Assembly (NCBI RefSeq): GCF_027942865.1
Contig: NC_134524.1
Span: forward strand, 7,923,536-7,987,535
DNA: 64,000 nt
Direction of reading: 5' to 3'
Source of the DNA: Odontesthes bonariensis
Taxonomy: Eukaryota > Chordata > Actinopteri > Atheriniformes > Atherinopsidae
A model generated the notes under the pieces. It ran no database searches and was not told where the DNA came from. It saw only the letters and a list, made by a program, of their open reading frames with translations. The number at the start of each line of letters is the position of its first letter. The stretch's first letter is position 1. Positions 61,988 to 64,000 of this stretch are shown here, one piece after another. The position numbers and the translations under genes were made by a program.

Positions 61988-62123
61988 TACATTGCCAACT
62001 GGTTTGCCTCAAAGTCCCAATTAAAAAGAGTGAATGTAACCCAAAGTAAAGCATCCAGAGATCTGTTAGTTTTTTAAAATTAGCTTTGGAAGGTTTCCTT
62101 CATCAGCCGTGGAAATCTCACAC

Positions 62124-63043
62124 TGTGAAGTTAAAAACTCAAAACCAAGAATCAAGTATGAATCCCTGCCCTTCATGGTGGGAAACTGCATGGTCAAAGT
62201 CGGAGCAACTACATTTCCCAGTAGGCCATGGGCAAAATGGTCACCAATTGGCTGATTGAAAGCAGCTGAAAGGAAGGAGCTGCTCACTTGCTTCATGGAT
62301 CGAACAAGCTGCATGCAGGGAGCAAGCAGCCAAAACTCTCTGCAAGATCTACTCTAGAAGTTGCTCCAACACACCAATGGTCGGTGATTATATTTGTTCT
62401 TTTGAAGACTGGTAGAATATTTACCTTGAACTGCTACGTTTGTACCTAGAAGCTTCTTAATTTGATTACTTACCTGTCCTAAATTGTTTGTTAGTGCTAG
62501 GGTTAAAGTTGAGCTACTGCAAACTTATTGCAGTTTTGAGCATTAATTGCATTTCAGTGTTTGCTTACTGTGTTTGACAAGTTAGAAGATAAAAGAAAGC
62601 TTATGGTTTAATGTTTAAAGTTGAAAAATAATGAATTCAGTTAAATGCAAGGTTAAAGAATAAAAACATGTTTGATTAAAAACTCTTGCTAAAAATTTGA
62701 ATTTAGAATGTTAAAAGTTTAAAATGTTTGAGAAAGAGCTGATCTACAAGCCTGTAAAAATACTTACCTTACTGAGCTGATTTAATTAATTCAATTATAC
62801 TTACCTTTTTTTTTTTTTTTTTTTAGTTGATTGATTATTGTGAAACCTTGTTTGAAAATACCTGTGTAATTTTGTTGTTAACACTTGTTTCTCTGTGTTC
62901 AAAGGTTAACAACCTGATGATTATTCTGAAGATCAACTGGACCAACCAACAAAGAAAAAGTTGGACAATAAAAAGTTGATCAAATTTGGAAATCAAGAGT
63001 TGTCCGCGTGTCCTTTCGGAGTTCAACTGAGTGGGACTTGACA
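62124..63043 (+). mobile_element. solo LTR, 920 bp, with 5-bp target duplication
   Basis: Begins TGTGAAGTT and ends ..ACTTGACA, with CACAC on both sides (62119-62123, 63044-63048). An AATAAA near 62.96 kb lies about 75 bp before the end, which fits + orientation. Sister units lack this DNA. Family not identified; no internal region present. Confidence 0.65.
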
Positions 63044-63576
63044 CACACATTTGATTTAATTACCATTTCAAGCTCTTATCTGTTTATTATCTGTTTAAAG
63101 AAAGTGAAGAAAAGGGTTTCTATGTTGCCAAAACACACACAAGAAAGACTGTTTTCATTTCACTTAAATTCAATAAAACATTCCACATCTTAATGTTTTA
63201 CTGGCTTTATTATTGATTAAATCATTAGCAGCTTTCCTATGAATTAAAATGCATACATTGCTATGAGAACTTAACATGAGGCATTATACAGAGGCATGAA
63301 TCAGGCTCCTAACGACCAATAGATGGAGACAAACATTTAAAACTGATAGAAATGTATCACATCCATGAAAAGCAAACCTCAAAACAAAATGAATCCCAAA
63401 GAAGATATATATTCAGCTGAGTATATTTAATTGATGTAAGTGTAAAATGTGTAGTTTTAACATTTAACTCACATTCCAAGATTAACCCTTTTTATTAGTC
63501 TAAATGCATTAACTTGAACAACATCTGCACATCAATCAGTTCAATTCATACTCAGTTATTAGCAGAATCTTAACAG

Positions 63577-64000
63577 TTAGTGAAGTTCACAAACCAGCTC
63601 TGTGGTGAATGGGCCAGGAAACGTTTTTCCACAATTACTGCAATTTGACTGTGAAGAGATTTTATAACCACATGAACACCTCCACTGCTGCTGGGTGCTG
63701 TTCTGAGCATTTGAACACCTCCGCTGCTCCTGAATGCTGTTCAGAGCATTTGAACTCCTCCACTGCAGCTGGGTGCTGTTCTGAGCATTTACCTTCCCCA
63801 GACGGACAAAGGGGACCAGGCCCCTGTTGTTGAGGCTCATCTCAAGTGTGATTATTTCCTCCCTCTGGCACTGTCCAGTTCTGCTGAAGAAGGACAGCGT
63901 GGAAGCAGTAGAGTTCCAAAACACCTCCACTGTTTCAGGTATTGGTGCATCCTTCCCCGGATGTGAGAGTAATTTAGACAAAACCCTGAGATGGTGATGT
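63577..64000 (-). CDS. RING-less TRIM-like protein, copy E (cut by window end)
   Basis: The last about 140 codons of another family member; the gene continues beyond 64000. SPRY end (VEVFWNSTASTLSFFSRTG) and finger (WRCSCGYKISSQSNCSNC). Before the finger the 13-residue NAQNSTQ unit occurs three times in diverged form (NAQNSTQLQWRSS, NALNSIQEQRRCS, NAQNSTQQQWRCS). The variable loop (RHHHLRVLSK type, seen to the window edge) is that of copy C, so C and E are sisters. Whether its start is intact cannot be seen. Confidence 0.75.
   Translation of the reverse strand, partial: HHHLRVLSKLLSHPGKDAPIPETVEVFWNSTASTLSFFSRTGQCQREEIITLEMSLNNRGLVPFVRLGKVNAQNSTQLQWRSSNALNSIQEQRRCSNAQNSTQQQWRCSCGYKISSQSNCSNCGKTFPGPFTTELVCELH

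Overview
The window looks like nuclear DNA of a teleost fish. It holds split vertebrate genes with GT/AG introns, and its repeats are of fish type: Rex3/RTE and L2 LINEs, hAT, TA- and TTAA-flanked MITEs, Ty3/gypsy elements and CA/GT microsatellites. There are no operons and no bacterial or viral backbone.

Region 1 (1 to about 34.9 kb) is a single-copy host block with three genes read through their exons. slc7a8 (LAT2 amino-acid transporter, + strand) runs from exon 2 at 5673 to its stop at 22140; exon 1 lies left of the window. nedd8 (ubiquitin-like modifier, - strand, four small coding exons, 27021 to 25041) converges on it. gmpr2 (GMP reductase 2, + strand, nine coding exons, 28062 to 34311) diverges from nedd8 across about 1 kb. 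From general knowledge NEDD8 and GMPR2 are also close neighbours on human chromosome 14, with SLC7A8 nearby, so this looks like old vertebrate linkage. The introns hold many DNA transposons: an 865-bp hairpin element 34 nt after an slc7a8 splice donor, five copies of one MITE family, three hAT-type remnants, and a TIR element in gmpr2 filled with about 28 copies of a 15-bp repeat.

Region 2 (about 34.95 to 64 kb) is a young tandem array on the - strand. It has five single-exon RING-less TRIM-like genes (two B-boxes, coiled coil, SPRY-like domain), the last cut by the window edge, plus at least two 3'-end remnants and one orphan upstream block. After the SPRY-like part the proteins end in a compact four-cysteine motif (W-x-C-x-C ... 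C-x2-C) that I do not know from TRIM proteins. The paralogs are almost identical in the B-box and coiled-coil parts but differ by indels in one SPRY loop and in the number of 13-residue repeats before the finger.

Between the array genes lie fossil LTR elements: pieces of a sushi-like gypsy, a second gypsy and two solo LTRs, together with an L2 LINE and several MITEs. Several insertions have clear target duplications or an empty site in a sister duplicon, so the order of events can be partly read.
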